From Bin52 sp965213935 (GTDB lineage: Bacteria > Pseudomonadota > Alphaproteobacteria > Thalassobaculales > Thalassobaculaceae), in contig CBDCAO010000010.1 in the NCBI GenBank assembly GCA_965213935.1, forward strand, positions 372,001 to 436,000: a DNA stretch of 64,000 nucleotides, given 5' to 3'. Shown here piece by piece: positions 8,791-17,133 of the stretch (the first letter of the stretch is position 1; the number at the start of each line of letters is the position of its first letter). The position numbers and the translations under genes were made by a program. The notes beneath the pieces are model-generated. The model was not told the origin of the DNA. It did no database searches and was given only the letters and a program-made list of their open reading frames with translations.

Positions 8791-9072
8791 CTCGTCGCCC
8801 GTGTGGATGATGACCGCGCCATCCAGGATCGGGTTGGCGGTCTTGAAGAACTCCGCCAGCGCCGGGGAATTGCCGTGACGGTCCATGGCCGTCTGGTCGG
8901 CAAACCGCTCGTAGGTGGTAAACACGCAGGGGTCGGATGCGTCCTGGCTGATATGGTACCCGATGGTTTCGGGTTCGCTGTCGCGGACGTGATCGGCGAT
9001 CTTCAGCAGGGCGTCGCGCATGATGGCCTCGGTGCCCGGGCGGGCGCGGAGAATCGCGGTGATCGTCTTCAT
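8776..9072 (-). CDS. antibiotic biosynthesis monooxygenase (ABM) domain protein, putative quinol monooxygenase
   Basis: A 98-residue single-domain protein of the ABM dimeric alpha/beta-barrel family: ITAILRARPGTEAIMRDAL at the start, then the SDPCVFTTYERFAD segment and a C-terminal H-x-G end. Related proteins include YgiN-type quinol monooxygenases and cofactor-independent oxygenases, but many are uncharacterised. It follows the acyl-CoA ligase by 14 bases and is the last gene of the amide transporter operon, so it may act on the same catabolic intermediate. Confidence 0.8.
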   Translation of the reverse strand: MKTITAILRARPGTEAIMRDALLKIADHVRDSEPETIGYHISQDASDPCVFTTYERFADQTAMDRHGNSPALAEFFKTANPILDGAVIIHTGDEISAK

Positions 9073-9086
9073 CTGTGGCTCCGGTT

Positions 9087-10784
9087 TCAGTTTTCGCCCC
9101 GTTCGGCAAGCATCGCTTCACGCATCCGGAACTTCTGTGCCTTGCCCGTCACCGTCATGGGCATTTCCTGGACGAAGCGGATATGCCTCGGCACCTTGAA
9201 ATGGGCGATCCTCTCGCGGCAGAACTCCTGGACGTCTTGTGCCGTGAGCGACGGGGTGCGCGGAATGATCCACGCGGCCACCTCTTCCCCGTATCGCGCA
9301 TCGGGCAGACCGAATACCTGGGCCTGGCTGATCTCCGGATGCGTCAGCAGGAAAGCCTCGACCTCGGCGGGATAGATGTTCTCGCCACCGCGGATCAGCA
9401 TGTCCTTGACCCGTCCGACGATCCGGCAATACCCCTGCGCGTCGATTGTCGCCATGTCGCCGGTGTGCATCCAGCCATCCCTGATCGCTTCCGCCGTGCG
9501 CTCCGGATCGTCCCAGTAGCCCTTCATCACCAGGTATCCCCGGGCGAGCAACTCGCCAGGCACTCCGACCGGCGTCGTTCGTCCGCTGTCATCGACCACC
9601 CGGGCCTCGCAGTGCGGCTGGATGCGCCCGACGGTTCCGACCCGCCGTTCGATCGGGTCGTTGACCTCGCTCTGGAACGAAATCGGGCTTGTCTCGGTCA
9701 TGCCGTAGGCGATGGTGATCTCGCGGCAGCCCATGTCGCGCACCACACGGCGCATCAGCGGTTCCGGACAGGGAGCACCCGCCATGATGCCGGTGCGCAT
9801 GGCCGAGAGATCGAACCGGCGAAACTCCGGGTGATCCAGCATCGCCGAGAACATGGTCGGAACGCCGTGCACGGCCGTGCACCGTTCTTCCGACAGCGCG
9901 GCCAGCGTTTGTCCGGCATCGAAGCCCTCGCCCGGGAACACCATCTTCACGCCGTAGGCGGCCGCGGCGAGATTGCCCAGCACCATGCCGAAACAGTGAT
10001 ACAGCGGCACCGGGATGCACAACGCGTCGGTCGGGCCGAAACGCATGGCCCGGGCGCAGCTTATGGCGTTGTTGACGATGTTGTGATGGGTCAGTGTTGC
10101 CCCTTTCGGTTCGCCCGTGGTGCCGGAGGTGAACTGGATGTTGATGGCATCATTCGGAGACAGGCCGCGTGCAATTGCATCCAGCCGCGACCGGGGCCCG
10201 CCTTCTCCGCGATGCATGACCTCATCGAATGACCAGGCGCCGGGCACCGGGTCCGGTCCCAGCAGGATGACGGTTCGCAAATGCGGCAGGCGCTCCGACC
10301 GGAGACGTCCGGGAGCGGATCGGTCGAGTTCCGGCGCCAGTTCACGCAGCATGTCGTAGTAGGCCGAACTCCTGAACTGTCGTGACAGCAGCAGTGCCCT
10401 GGCCTTGACCGCGTTCAGGGCGTATTCCAGCTCTGCCGTGCGGTAGGCCGGGTTGACGTTGACCAGGACGAGACCGACCCGCGCCGTCGCGAACTGCGCA
10501 ATCAGCCATTCCGGCCGGTTCGGCGCCCAGATCCCGACACGGTCGCCCTTGTACAGGCCGAGCGAAAGCAGTCCTGCCGCCAGGCGGTCGGCACGCCGGT
10601 ACAGCTGATCGTAGGTCCACCGGTCGCCGGTCTGGCAGAATACCGCTGCCGGGCGGTCCCCGTGGCGGCGGACGACCTCTCCCAGGAAGCCGGGTATCGT
10701 GGCTTCGAGAAGCGGCCGGTCAGTGGGTCCCCGGACATGGGACAGACCATCGACCGGCATGATCCCGCGGTGGCGGGCGCTCAC
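9087..10784 (-). CDS. AMP-dependent acyl-CoA synthetase/ligase
   Basis: A full-length (565-residue) ANL-superfamily ligase that activates a carboxylic acid to its CoA thioester through an acyl-adenylate. Visible motifs: FTSGTTGEPKGATLTHHN (P-loop), YGMTETSPISF, GWMHTGDMA, GRVKDMLIRGGENIYPAEVE and the catalytic Lys in MTVTGKAQKFRMRE. The GTG start at 10784 overlaps the upstream stop (GTGA); ATG 10760 is an alternative. In this operon it may activate the acid released by the upstream amidase. Chain-length preference cannot be read. Confidence 0.88.
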   Translation of the reverse strand: MSARHRGIMPVDGLSHVRGPTDRPLLEATIPGFLGEVVRRHGDRPAAVFCQTGDRWTYDQLYRRADRLAAGLLSLGLYKGDRVGIWAPNRPEWLIAQFATARVGLVLVNVNPAYRTAELEYALNAVKARALLLSRQFRSSAYYDMLRELAPELDRSAPGRLRSERLPHLRTVILLGPDPVPGAWSFDEVMHRGEGGPRSRLDAIARGLSPNDAINIQFTSGTTGEPKGATLTHHNIVNNAISCARAMRFGPTDALCIPVPLYHCFGMVLGNLAAAAYGVKMVFPGEGFDAGQTLAALSEERCTAVHGVPTMFSAMLDHPEFRRFDLSAMRTGIMAGAPCPEPLMRRVVRDMGCREITIAYGMTETSPISFQSEVNDPIERRVGTVGRIQPHCEARVVDDSGRTTPVGVPGELLARGYLVMKGYWDDPERTAEAIRDGWMHTGDMATIDAQGYCRIVGRVKDMLIRGGENIYPAEVEAFLLTHPEISQAQVFGLPDARYGEEVAAWIIPRTPSLTAQDVQEFCRERIAHFKVPRHIRFVQEMPMTVTGKAQKFRMREAMLAERGEN

Positions 10785-13135
10785 ATTTTCGTCCAGTCAC
10801 CAGCTGCCTCGAAGGCGCCGGCAGCGCGATAGATCGTGCTCTCGTCGAAGCGCCGGGCGACCAGCATCATGCTCACCGGCAGACCGTCCGTCATGCCGCA
10901 GGGGATGGCCATGGCCGGATGACCCGTGACGTCGAACGGTGCGGTGTTGTTGAGCATCTCGAAGGCCCGCTGGCACCACAGGGCAAGATCCTGGGAGGAG
11001 TCCGGAATCGGCGTTGCCTTCATCGGCGTTGTCGGCATCAGCAGCAGGTCGTAGCTGGCAAACACCTTGTCATACTCTTCGCGCAACTGCCGCGAAAGGT
11101 TCTGCGCCTTCGCGTAGTAGTGTCCGCGGTGGTGCTTGAGATAGTACTGGCCGATGAACATGCAGATCTTCAGCGTCTCGCTCAGTTCGTCGGCTCGCTG
11201 GCGCCAGTTGGAATGAAAGTCGAGCAGGGAAGTCGTGTACATCCCTTTCCAGCCGGTCCCCATGCCGTTGCCATGCATCATCTGGTTGGTCAGGCCTTCC
11301 ACGGCGATCGGGGTCCAGATGGCGGGCCCCTTCAGGTGCCAGGGAATGGAGACTTCGTCGACGGTCGCACCCAGCCGGGCCAGCGTGTCGGCGGCGGCAC
11401 GCACCTTGGTGTCGACATCGGGCTGTGATTCTGCCCGGCCGAACCCTTCCTTCACCATGCCGATCTTCAGCCCCGACGCTCCCCGGGTGACGGCCAGGCT
11501 GTAGCGATCGGTCTCCACGTTGTACTGGCGAGGGTCGAGCCCGTCAGGACCGGCCAGCACCTCGAGCATCACGGCGTTGTCAATGACGTTCGCCGTCATC
11601 GGACCGGTATGGTCGATGGTGGTCTCGATCGGCATGACCCCGGTGTAGGGCACAAGTCCGTGCGTGGGTTTCAGCCCGTAGCACCCGCAGAACGACGCCG
11701 GCATCCGGATCGAACCACCCTGATCGCCGCCGATGGCCATGTCGACAAGGCCGCTGCCGACCAGGGCGCCGGAACCGGACGACGATCCTCCGGCGGAATA
11801 CCCGGTCTTGTGGGGGTTCTGGACGGGTCCGGCCGCGCTGGTGTGGGATCCGCCCGACAGGCAGAAATACTCGCAGTGGGCCTTGCCGACGATGACTGCG
11901 CCGGCATCGAGAAGGCGGGTGACGATGGTCGCGTCGACATCGGGCGTGTAGCCCTTCAGCGTCGAGGCTCCATTCATCATCGGTACGCCGGCAAGACACA
12001 CGTTGTCCTTCAGCGCCACGGTTCGTCCCAGCAACGGCCCCCGGGGCGCTCCCCGAACCTCGGTCTTCACGTGCCATGCATTGTACGGGTTCTCCTCGGG
12101 TGTCGGGCGGATCCCGGCCGTGCGCGGATACAGGACCGGCGGCAGGTTGTCCGGCATCGAGTCGACAACGTCGTAGGCGTCGAGTGTGCCCTGCATGACG
12201 TCGAGAAACTCCTGGATGCGGGCATCGGTCATGTGCATCCCGAGTTCCTCGACAATGTCCCTGAGCTGGGCGTGGGTCGGTCTCTGGACGGTCATGAAGG
12301 CGATCCTCTCGCTGAGAACGGGGTGCATGGATACCTGGGGGCTGGCCGCCACAGCCGGCGGCGTTGCCGACGGTTCGACAGCCGGGGCCGGCACTACATG
12401 ACGCGGCAGGGCCCGGTCGCTGCCGCCGCCAAACCCGGTAAACTCCTCGATCAGCGCCGGATTGACGGCATCGGAACCGGCTATCACACCGGTGATCGCG
12501 CCCTTTTGCAGCAGCATCACCCGGTTCGAGAGCTCGGTGATGAAGTCAAGAGACTGCTCGACCAGGACGATCGCGACGCCGCGACGGCGGTTGAGGTCGC
12601 GAAGAAGGTCGATGATTTCATCAACGATGGACGGCTGGATGCCCTCGGTCGGTTCGTCGAGCAGGACCAGTTCCGGCTCCGAGACCAGGCACCGGGCGAT
12701 GGCGAGCAATTGCTGCTCACCGCCGGAAAGGGCGCCGCCTTCCCGGTCGAGCAAAGGCTCCAGGCGCGGAAACTCCAGCAGGATCCGGCGCACCGCGTCC
12801 TCTTCGTCAAGTTCGTGCGCCGCGATGCCCATCCGGATATTGTCGTAGACACTGAGGTTCGGGAAGATGCCACGTCCCTGCGGGACGTAGCCGAGCCCGA
12901 GACGTGCGCGTTCGCTCGACCGCTCGCGGGTCAGGTCGACACCGGAATAGACGATCGTGCCACCCTGGGTCGGCAGCAACCCCATCAGCGTGCGAAGCAG
13001 CGTGGTCTTGCCCATGCCGTTATGGCCGAGCACGCCGACGATTTCGCCGCTCTCGACACTCAGGTCAATTCCATGCAGCACCGGTACCCGGCCGTAACCG
13101 GAGCGCAGCGCCTTGACTTCGAGCAGCGCGGTCAC
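10781..13135 (-). CDS. fused ABC transporter ATPase (LivF/UrtE type) and amidase
   Basis: One 784-residue frame holds two enzymes. Residues 1-235 are a branched-chain-amino-acid/urea-type ABC ATPase: Walker A GHNGMGKTT (37-45), signature LSGGEQQ (136-142), Walker B LVLLDEPTEG (157-165). Residues 236-280 are a Pro/Ala/Val-rich linker. Residues 281-784 are an amidase-signature enzyme with triad Lys376 (ALKDNV), cis-Ser451 (GGSSSGSG) and nucleophile Ser475 (GGDQGGSIR), resembling short-chain/nitrile-derived amide amidases of Rhodococcus. No stop separates them. Met281 (12293-12295) could also serve as an internal start giving a free amidase. GTGA overlaps join it to both neighbours. It couples import to hydrolysis by inference. 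Confidence 0.85.
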   Translation of the reverse strand: MTALLEVKALRSGYGRVPVLHGIDLSVESGEIVGVLGHNGMGKTTLLRTLMGLLPTQGGTIVYSGVDLTRERSSERARLGLGYVPQGRGIFPNLSVYDNIRMGIAAHELDEEDAVRRILLEFPRLEPLLDREGGALSGGEQQLLAIARCLVSEPELVLLDEPTEGIQPSIVDEIIDLLRDLNRRRGVAIVLVEQSLDFITELSNRVMLLQKGAITGVIAGSDAVNPALIEEFTGFGGGSDRALPRHVVPAPAVEPSATPPAVAASPQVSMHPVLSERIAFMTVQRPTHAQLRDIVEELGMHMTDARIQEFLDVMQGTLDAYDVVDSMPDNLPPVLYPRTAGIRPTPEENPYNAWHVKTEVRGAPRGPLLGRTVALKDNVCLAGVPMMNGASTLKGYTPDVDATIVTRLLDAGAVIVGKAHCEYFCLSGGSHTSAAGPVQNPHKTGYSAGGSSSGSGALVGSGLVDMAIGGDQGGSIRMPASFCGCYGLKPTHGLVPYTGVMPIETTIDHTGPMTANVIDNAVMLEVLAGPDGLDPRQYNVETDRYSLAVTRGASGLKIGMVKEGFGRAESQPDVDTKVRAAADTLARLGATVDEVSIPWHLKGPAIWTPIAVEGLTNQMMHGNGMGTGWKGMYTTSLLDFHSNWRQRADELSETLKICMFIGQYYLKHHRGHYYAKAQNLSRQLREEYDKVFASYDLLLMPTTPMKATPIPDSSQDLALWCQRAFEMLNNTAPFDVTGHPAMAIPCGMTDGLPVSMMLVARRFDESTIYRAAGAFEAAGDWTKM

Positions 13136-13854
13136 GCCCGGTGTCCCAGATAGACCTGGCGGGCACGGGCGTCAGCCGAAATCGCCTCCATCGTGTCCTC
13201 CATCAGGATCCCGCCCTCGTGAAACAGCGTGACCCTGCGCGAGATCATGCGAATGAACTGCATGTCGTGCTCGACCACGATCAGGGTCGCGGTCCGGTTG
13301 ATCTCCCTGATCAGTTCGGCGGTGCGAACGGTTTCTTCGTGGGTCATGCCGGCCGCCGGTTCGTCAAGCAGCACGAGCCACGGTTCCGCGGCCACCACCA
13401 TGCCGAGTTCGACCCACTGCCGCTGTCCGTGTGCCAGCCGGCCGACGGGTTCGGAGCGCACATCACCCAGCTGGAGCCGTTCGATGGTCTCGGTGGTCAG
13501 GGTCCGGGCGCGCGACGAGCGATGCCAGCGGCGCGCCGATATCCAGATGTTCTCCTCGGTGGTCAGGCCCTCGAACACGTTGGGCACCTGGGTCTTGATG
13601 CCCACACCCAGGGCCCCGATTTCGTGCGGCTCCCGGCCGGTGACATCGACGTCGCGGATCAGGACATCGCCGGCGGTCGGCCGCAACTGCCCGGTCAGGC
13701 ACTTGAAGAACGTCGACTTGCCGGCGCCGTTGGGGCCGATCAGGCAGCGCAGTTCGTTTTCCGACAGGCTGAAGTCGACCCGGTCAACCGCCCTGACACC
13801 GCCGAAATGCATCGACAGGTTGCGGGTTTCCAGGACGATCTCGGCCCGGTTCAT
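13132..13854 (-). CDS. ABC transporter ATPase, LivG/UrtD type
   Basis: The 240-residue protein has all ABC motifs: GPNGAGKST, the short signature LAHGQRQWVELGM (HGQ in place of SGG), LVLLDEPAAGM and a switch His in VVEHDM. The LAHGQ signature and the MTHEET segment after Walker B are features of the urea-type UrtD branch rather than LivG. The ATG at 13854 overlaps the permease stop by four bases; a longer reading upstream to 14739 is antisense-free but lies inside the permease gene and is rejected. Confidence 0.9.
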   Translation of the reverse strand: MNRAEIVLETRNLSMHFGGVRAVDRVDFSLSENELRCLIGPNGAGKSTFFKCLTGQLRPTAGDVLIRDVDVTGREPHEIGALGVGIKTQVPNVFEGLTTEENIWISARRWHRSSRARTLTTETIERLQLGDVRSEPVGRLAHGQRQWVELGMVVAAEPWLVLLDEPAAGMTHEETVRTAELIREINRTATLIVVEHDMQFIRMISRRVTLFHEGGILMEDTMEAISADARARQVYLGHRA

Positions 13855-14918
13855 TTCCCCGCCCCGGCGGTTTCGTTTCCGTTGCGTGTCCGGCGCAGCC
13901 GCAGGCGTCGTTCGCGCGACCTCGCCACCCGGCGCTGGCGGCGGATATCGGCGAGGTCGATGATCGCCGGCACCACGCCCTTTGGTACCAGCAGGACGAA
14001 GACGATCAGCACGATGCCGAGCACCAGGTTCGCGTTCAGGAGTGCCTGCGATCCCAACGATGCCGTGAGATAGTGGAGCGCGAAGGTCGCGAGAATCGGT
14101 CCGATCAGTGTGCCTCGGCCCCCCACGATCACCCAGATGATGGCGACCGCCGCCTGCGACAGGCTGAAGACATCCGGCGTCACCCGGCTGACACCGACGC
14201 AGAAGAACACGCCGCCCAGCCCGGCAAGTGCCGCACCGATGATGAAGATGCCGAGCTTGTACAGGCGGATGTCGTAGGCCAGCAGTTCGGCCCGGGTCTC
14301 GTTTTCGCGAATGGCGATGCAGACCCGGCCGAAATGGGTGCGTACCAGCCAGCAGCAGAAGACATAGGCAAGAATCAGGGCAATCATCGCCACGTAGAAC
14401 GTGTCTTCGGGGAACAGGACGGTCCCCGCGTCTCCCGGCAGGTTGAGAGGCGGTGCCGCGGTTCCGTTGAAGCCGCCGAGCAGCGCGTTGCCGATCTTGT
14501 ACTCCGGCCCGGATGTTCGCCGCGTCAGCGAATACAGGATCAGGGCCACCGTCAGGGTGATGATGGCGAGATAGACGTCGGACACCCGTCCGTAGAATAT
14601 GAAGTATCCCAGGATCGCCGCAAACGCCGCGGCGACGAGGATGGCCATCAGGATCGCCCCGGTCGAACCGCCGATATTGGTTGCGGTTACCGCGTAGGCG
14701 TAGGCGCCGAGCCCGAAAAAGGCGGTCTGCCCGAAGCACAGGATGCCGCCGAATCCCCAGACCAGCGCGAGGCTGAGCGCCAGGATGGCAAGGCCGATGA
14801 CCTGGCTCAGCGTGATGATCGTGAAGAACTCGAGCACCTCGGGCGCGAAGAGCGTGAAGGCCAGCCCGCAGACGGCGATGACAAGCGTTCCGCGAAAGTC
14901 CCGGGAAAGGCGCATCAC
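13851..14918 (-). CDS. ABC transporter permease, LivM/UrtC type
   Basis: A 355-residue inner-membrane protein with about nine hydrophobic segments and the permease signature around LALVWGFGGILCFGQTAFFGLGAYAYA, where the GQ-x-x-F-GLGAY segment contacts the ATPase. The C-terminal 40 residues are Arg-rich and cytoplasmic. It forms the translocation pore with the partner permease. Overlaps both neighbours by four bases. Confidence 0.88.
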   Translation of the reverse strand: MMRLSRDFRGTLVIAVCGLAFTLFAPEVLEFFTIITLSQVIGLAILALSLALVWGFGGILCFGQTAFFGLGAYAYAVTATNIGGSTGAILMAILVAAAFAAILGYFIFYGRVSDVYLAIITLTVALILYSLTRRTSGPEYKIGNALLGGFNGTAAPPLNLPGDAGTVLFPEDTFYVAMIALILAYVFCCWLVRTHFGRVCIAIRENETRAELLAYDIRLYKLGIFIIGAALAGLGGVFFCVGVSRVTPDVFSLSQAAVAIIWVIVGGRGTLIGPILATFALHYLTASLGSQALLNANLVLGIVLIVFVLLVPKGVVPAIIDLADIRRQRRVARSRERRLRLRRTRNGNETAGAGK

Positions 14919-15784
14919 AGGCTTTTCCGGAACAGGGTGCCGGTAATCCCGCGTGGCATCAGGCGAAGCAGGATGATCGCGATCACGAGCAGCGCCACCT
15001 CGCCGAGTGTCGGTCCGGTCAGGAAGGCGACGATCCCGTTGACGCCGCCGAGCAGAGCGGACGCCGTGGCGGTACCGGCAAGGATCGCCATGCCTCCCGA
15101 GATCACGGTGATGAAGGCCTTGGCGATGTAGACGGCGCCAATTGTCGGCAGGATGCCGGTGATCGGCGCCAGCAGCCCGCCGGCAAGCCCGGTCACCGCC
15201 GCACCCAGGCCAAAGGTGATCATGTAGATGCGCGAGGTCGAAACGCCGAGGGCAGATGACATCTCGGCATTCTGCATGGTGCCCCTGGCCACCAGTCCGA
15301 GCGTCGTCAGCTTGAGTGTCGCATAGACGGCGACCAGCAGCAGCACGGTCACCACGATCAGGAACATCTCGTAGCCGGACGAGGTGTAGGAGCCAATGGT
15401 GATCACGCCCAGCGGCGGAGAAATCGTGGTCGCGGTCGAGGCACCGAATATGGACGTCACCAGGCCGATGAAGAGCAGCGACAGGCCCCAGGTCGCAAGA
15501 AGGGTGTCGATCATCCGGCCATACAGCCAGCGAATCAGCAGACGCTCGACCACGACGCCGATGACGCCCACAACCAGCGGCGCCAGGACCAGCATGGCGA
15601 TCCAGATGTTCACCCCGTTGTTGGTGGCGATCACGACCGTGTAGCCACCAAGCATCAGGAACTCGCCGTGGGCAAGGTTGATCACCCTCATCATTCCGAA
15701 AATGATCGCAAGGCCGAGGCTGATCAGTGCAAGATTGGCGATCCCGTAGAGGATCTGCAGTGCCAGTGATACGACGAGATCCAA
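14915..15784 (-). CDS. ABC transporter permease, LivH/UrtB type
   Basis: This 289-residue membrane protein carries the LivH family block GMMRVINLAHGEFLMLGGYT and eight or so transmembrane segments. The start is TTG at 15784, with GGAG nine bases before it; no better start fits. It is separated from the substrate-binding protein gene by a strong hairpin, so it is probably expressed at a lower level than that gene. Confidence 0.88.
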   Translation of the reverse strand: MDLVVSLALQILYGIANLALISLGLAIIFGMMRVINLAHGEFLMLGGYTVVIATNNGVNIWIAMLVLAPLVVGVIGVVVERLLIRWLYGRMIDTLLATWGLSLLFIGLVTSIFGASTATTISPPLGVITIGSYTSSGYEMFLIVVTVLLLVAVYATLKLTTLGLVARGTMQNAEMSSALGVSTSRIYMITFGLGAAVTGLAGGLLAPITGILPTIGAVYIAKAFITVISGGMAILAGTATASALLGGVNGIVAFLTGPTLGEVALLVIAIILLRLMPRGITGTLFRKSL

Positions 15785-15805
15785 GGCGTCGATCTCCGGA
15801 AAGAA

Positions 15806-15829
15806 ACCGGGGCCGTTGCCGGCCCCGGT
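15806..15829 (-). terminator. attenuating hairpin between binding-protein gene and permease gene
   Basis: A perfect nine-base-pair stem, ACCGGGGCC / GGCCCCGGT, with a six-base loop, sits ten bases after the binding-protein stop and is followed on the minus strand by a T-rich run (TTTCTTT). It looks like a partial intrinsic terminator or mRNA-stabilising stem that raises the binding protein over the membrane subunits. Confidence 0.6.
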
Positions 15830-15838
15830 CGAGACAGG

Positions 15839-17089
15839 TCAGATATCGATGCCCGCGGCCTTCAGGCCGTTCTCGAACTTGAAGGTCGACTGGTTCGGAT
15901 CAGCGACCAGATCGCAGACCAGCAGCGTATCGGTCGGAGGCTGGTTCTCGTATGTCTCAAGGATCTGGAACGACTGGTCCTTCAATTCGGCCAGATACAC
16001 GTTCTGGTTGGCGTGGTTGGTCTTTGGCTCGATCTGCACCCGTCCCGACGGACCATCGTAGTACACGCCGCTTCGCAGCGCCTCGATGACCGCCATGCGT
16101 TCGGTGGTGCCGGCCTGCCTGACCGCTTCGGCCCAGATATAGGCGCCTTCGTAGGCCCGGGCCGCCAGTTCGTTCAGCGCCGGGGCGTCGTCGCCGAGCC
16201 GGTCACGGAACCGCTGCACGAACGCCTTGTTGGTCGCGTTGTCGACTTCCTCGAAGTAGGAATAGGCACAGATCATGCCATTGCCTTCCTCGGCTGAGAT
16301 CAGCTTGTGCTCGTTGCCGACACCGAAGGTCGTGGACGCGATCGGAATCGACGCATTCATGCCGGCAGCCGCGTACTGGCGGTAGAACGAGACATGGGCT
16401 CCGCCGACCAGGGCCGACATGACCATGTCCGGCTGGGCCTGCTGGATCTTCTTGATGGTCGGTCCGAAATTCGTGACATCAAGCGGGAAGAACTCGGTCG
16501 CAACGGGATCGCCGCCGTTGTCCCGGACATATTTCTGCACCCACTGCGCAGTAATCTGTCCGTAGTTGTAGTCGGCAGCGATGATGTAGACCTTCTTGCC
16601 CCACTTGTTCATCGTGTAGGGAACCAGTTTTTCGACCGTCTGTGCGGGCGTTGAGCCGGTGCAGAAATTGTTGATGTCACAGACACCGCCCTCGTACAGG
16701 ACGTTGTAGAAGTACAGCACGCGGAACCGGCTGAATGTCGGCCTGATCGCCTCGCGGCTTGCAGAGGTAATGCCGGCATGGACCACGTCGGCCTTGTCGC
16801 CGGCTGCGGCCTGGGTGGCATACTGGGTGTAGAGCTGAATGCTCGACTGCGGATCATAGACCTTCAGGTCGATCGGTCGTCCGAGCAAGCCGCCGGCGGC
16901 GTTGATCTCATCCACCGCCATCCGCGTTGTCTCGACCATCGGCTTGCCATAGATGTCGAGGCCGTTCGACTGGTCGAGTATCGACACAAACTTGATCCCG
17001 TCGGCCGCCACGGCTCGGCCGATGATGGCGGGACTTGCGAGCGCGGCGGCCGAGGCCGAGGCAAGGAACTGTCTGCGTTTGAGTTGCAT
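15839..17089 (-). CDS. Tat-exported ABC substrate-binding protein, urea/amide (UrtA/FmdD-like) type
   Basis: This 416-residue periplasmic receptor starts with a twin-arginine signal, KRRQFLAS followed by an Ala-rich hydrophobic stretch and AVAA cleavage site near residue 29. The mature part matches Leu/Ile/Val-type receptors of the urea/short-chain-amide branch, for example YIIAADYNYGQITAQWVQKYV and the PSGRVQIEPKTNH block near the end. The amidase fused to its ATPase supports an amide as ligand. First gene of the seven-gene minus-strand operon. Confidence 0.88.
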   Translation of the reverse strand: MQLKRRQFLASASAAALASPAIIGRAVAADGIKFVSILDQSNGLDIYGKPMVETTRMAVDEINAAGGLLGRPIDLKVYDPQSSIQLYTQYATQAAAGDKADVVHAGITSASREAIRPTFSRFRVLYFYNVLYEGGVCDINNFCTGSTPAQTVEKLVPYTMNKWGKKVYIIAADYNYGQITAQWVQKYVRDNGGDPVATEFFPLDVTNFGPTIKKIQQAQPDMVMSALVGGAHVSFYRQYAAAGMNASIPIASTTFGVGNEHKLISAEEGNGMICAYSYFEEVDNATNKAFVQRFRDRLGDDAPALNELAARAYEGAYIWAEAVRQAGTTERMAVIEALRSGVYYDGPSGRVQIEPKTNHANQNVYLAELKDQSFQILETYENQPPTDTLLVCDLVADPNQSTFKFENGLKAAGIDI

Positions 17090-17133
17090 GGCGCATCCCC
17101 TCCGTTACTGTGTGCGCGGCGGGCCGTTGCCCG

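Noticed and set aside
11609..13153. A 514-codon plus-strand frame opposite the ATPase-amidase fusion
   Set aside because: No motifs, and the minus strand carries two complete enzymes with all catalytic residues.
13132..14739. A 535-residue version of the LivG/UrtD-type ATPase
   Set aside because: The extra N-terminus lies wholly inside the overlapping permease gene in another frame; the family start is ATG 13854.
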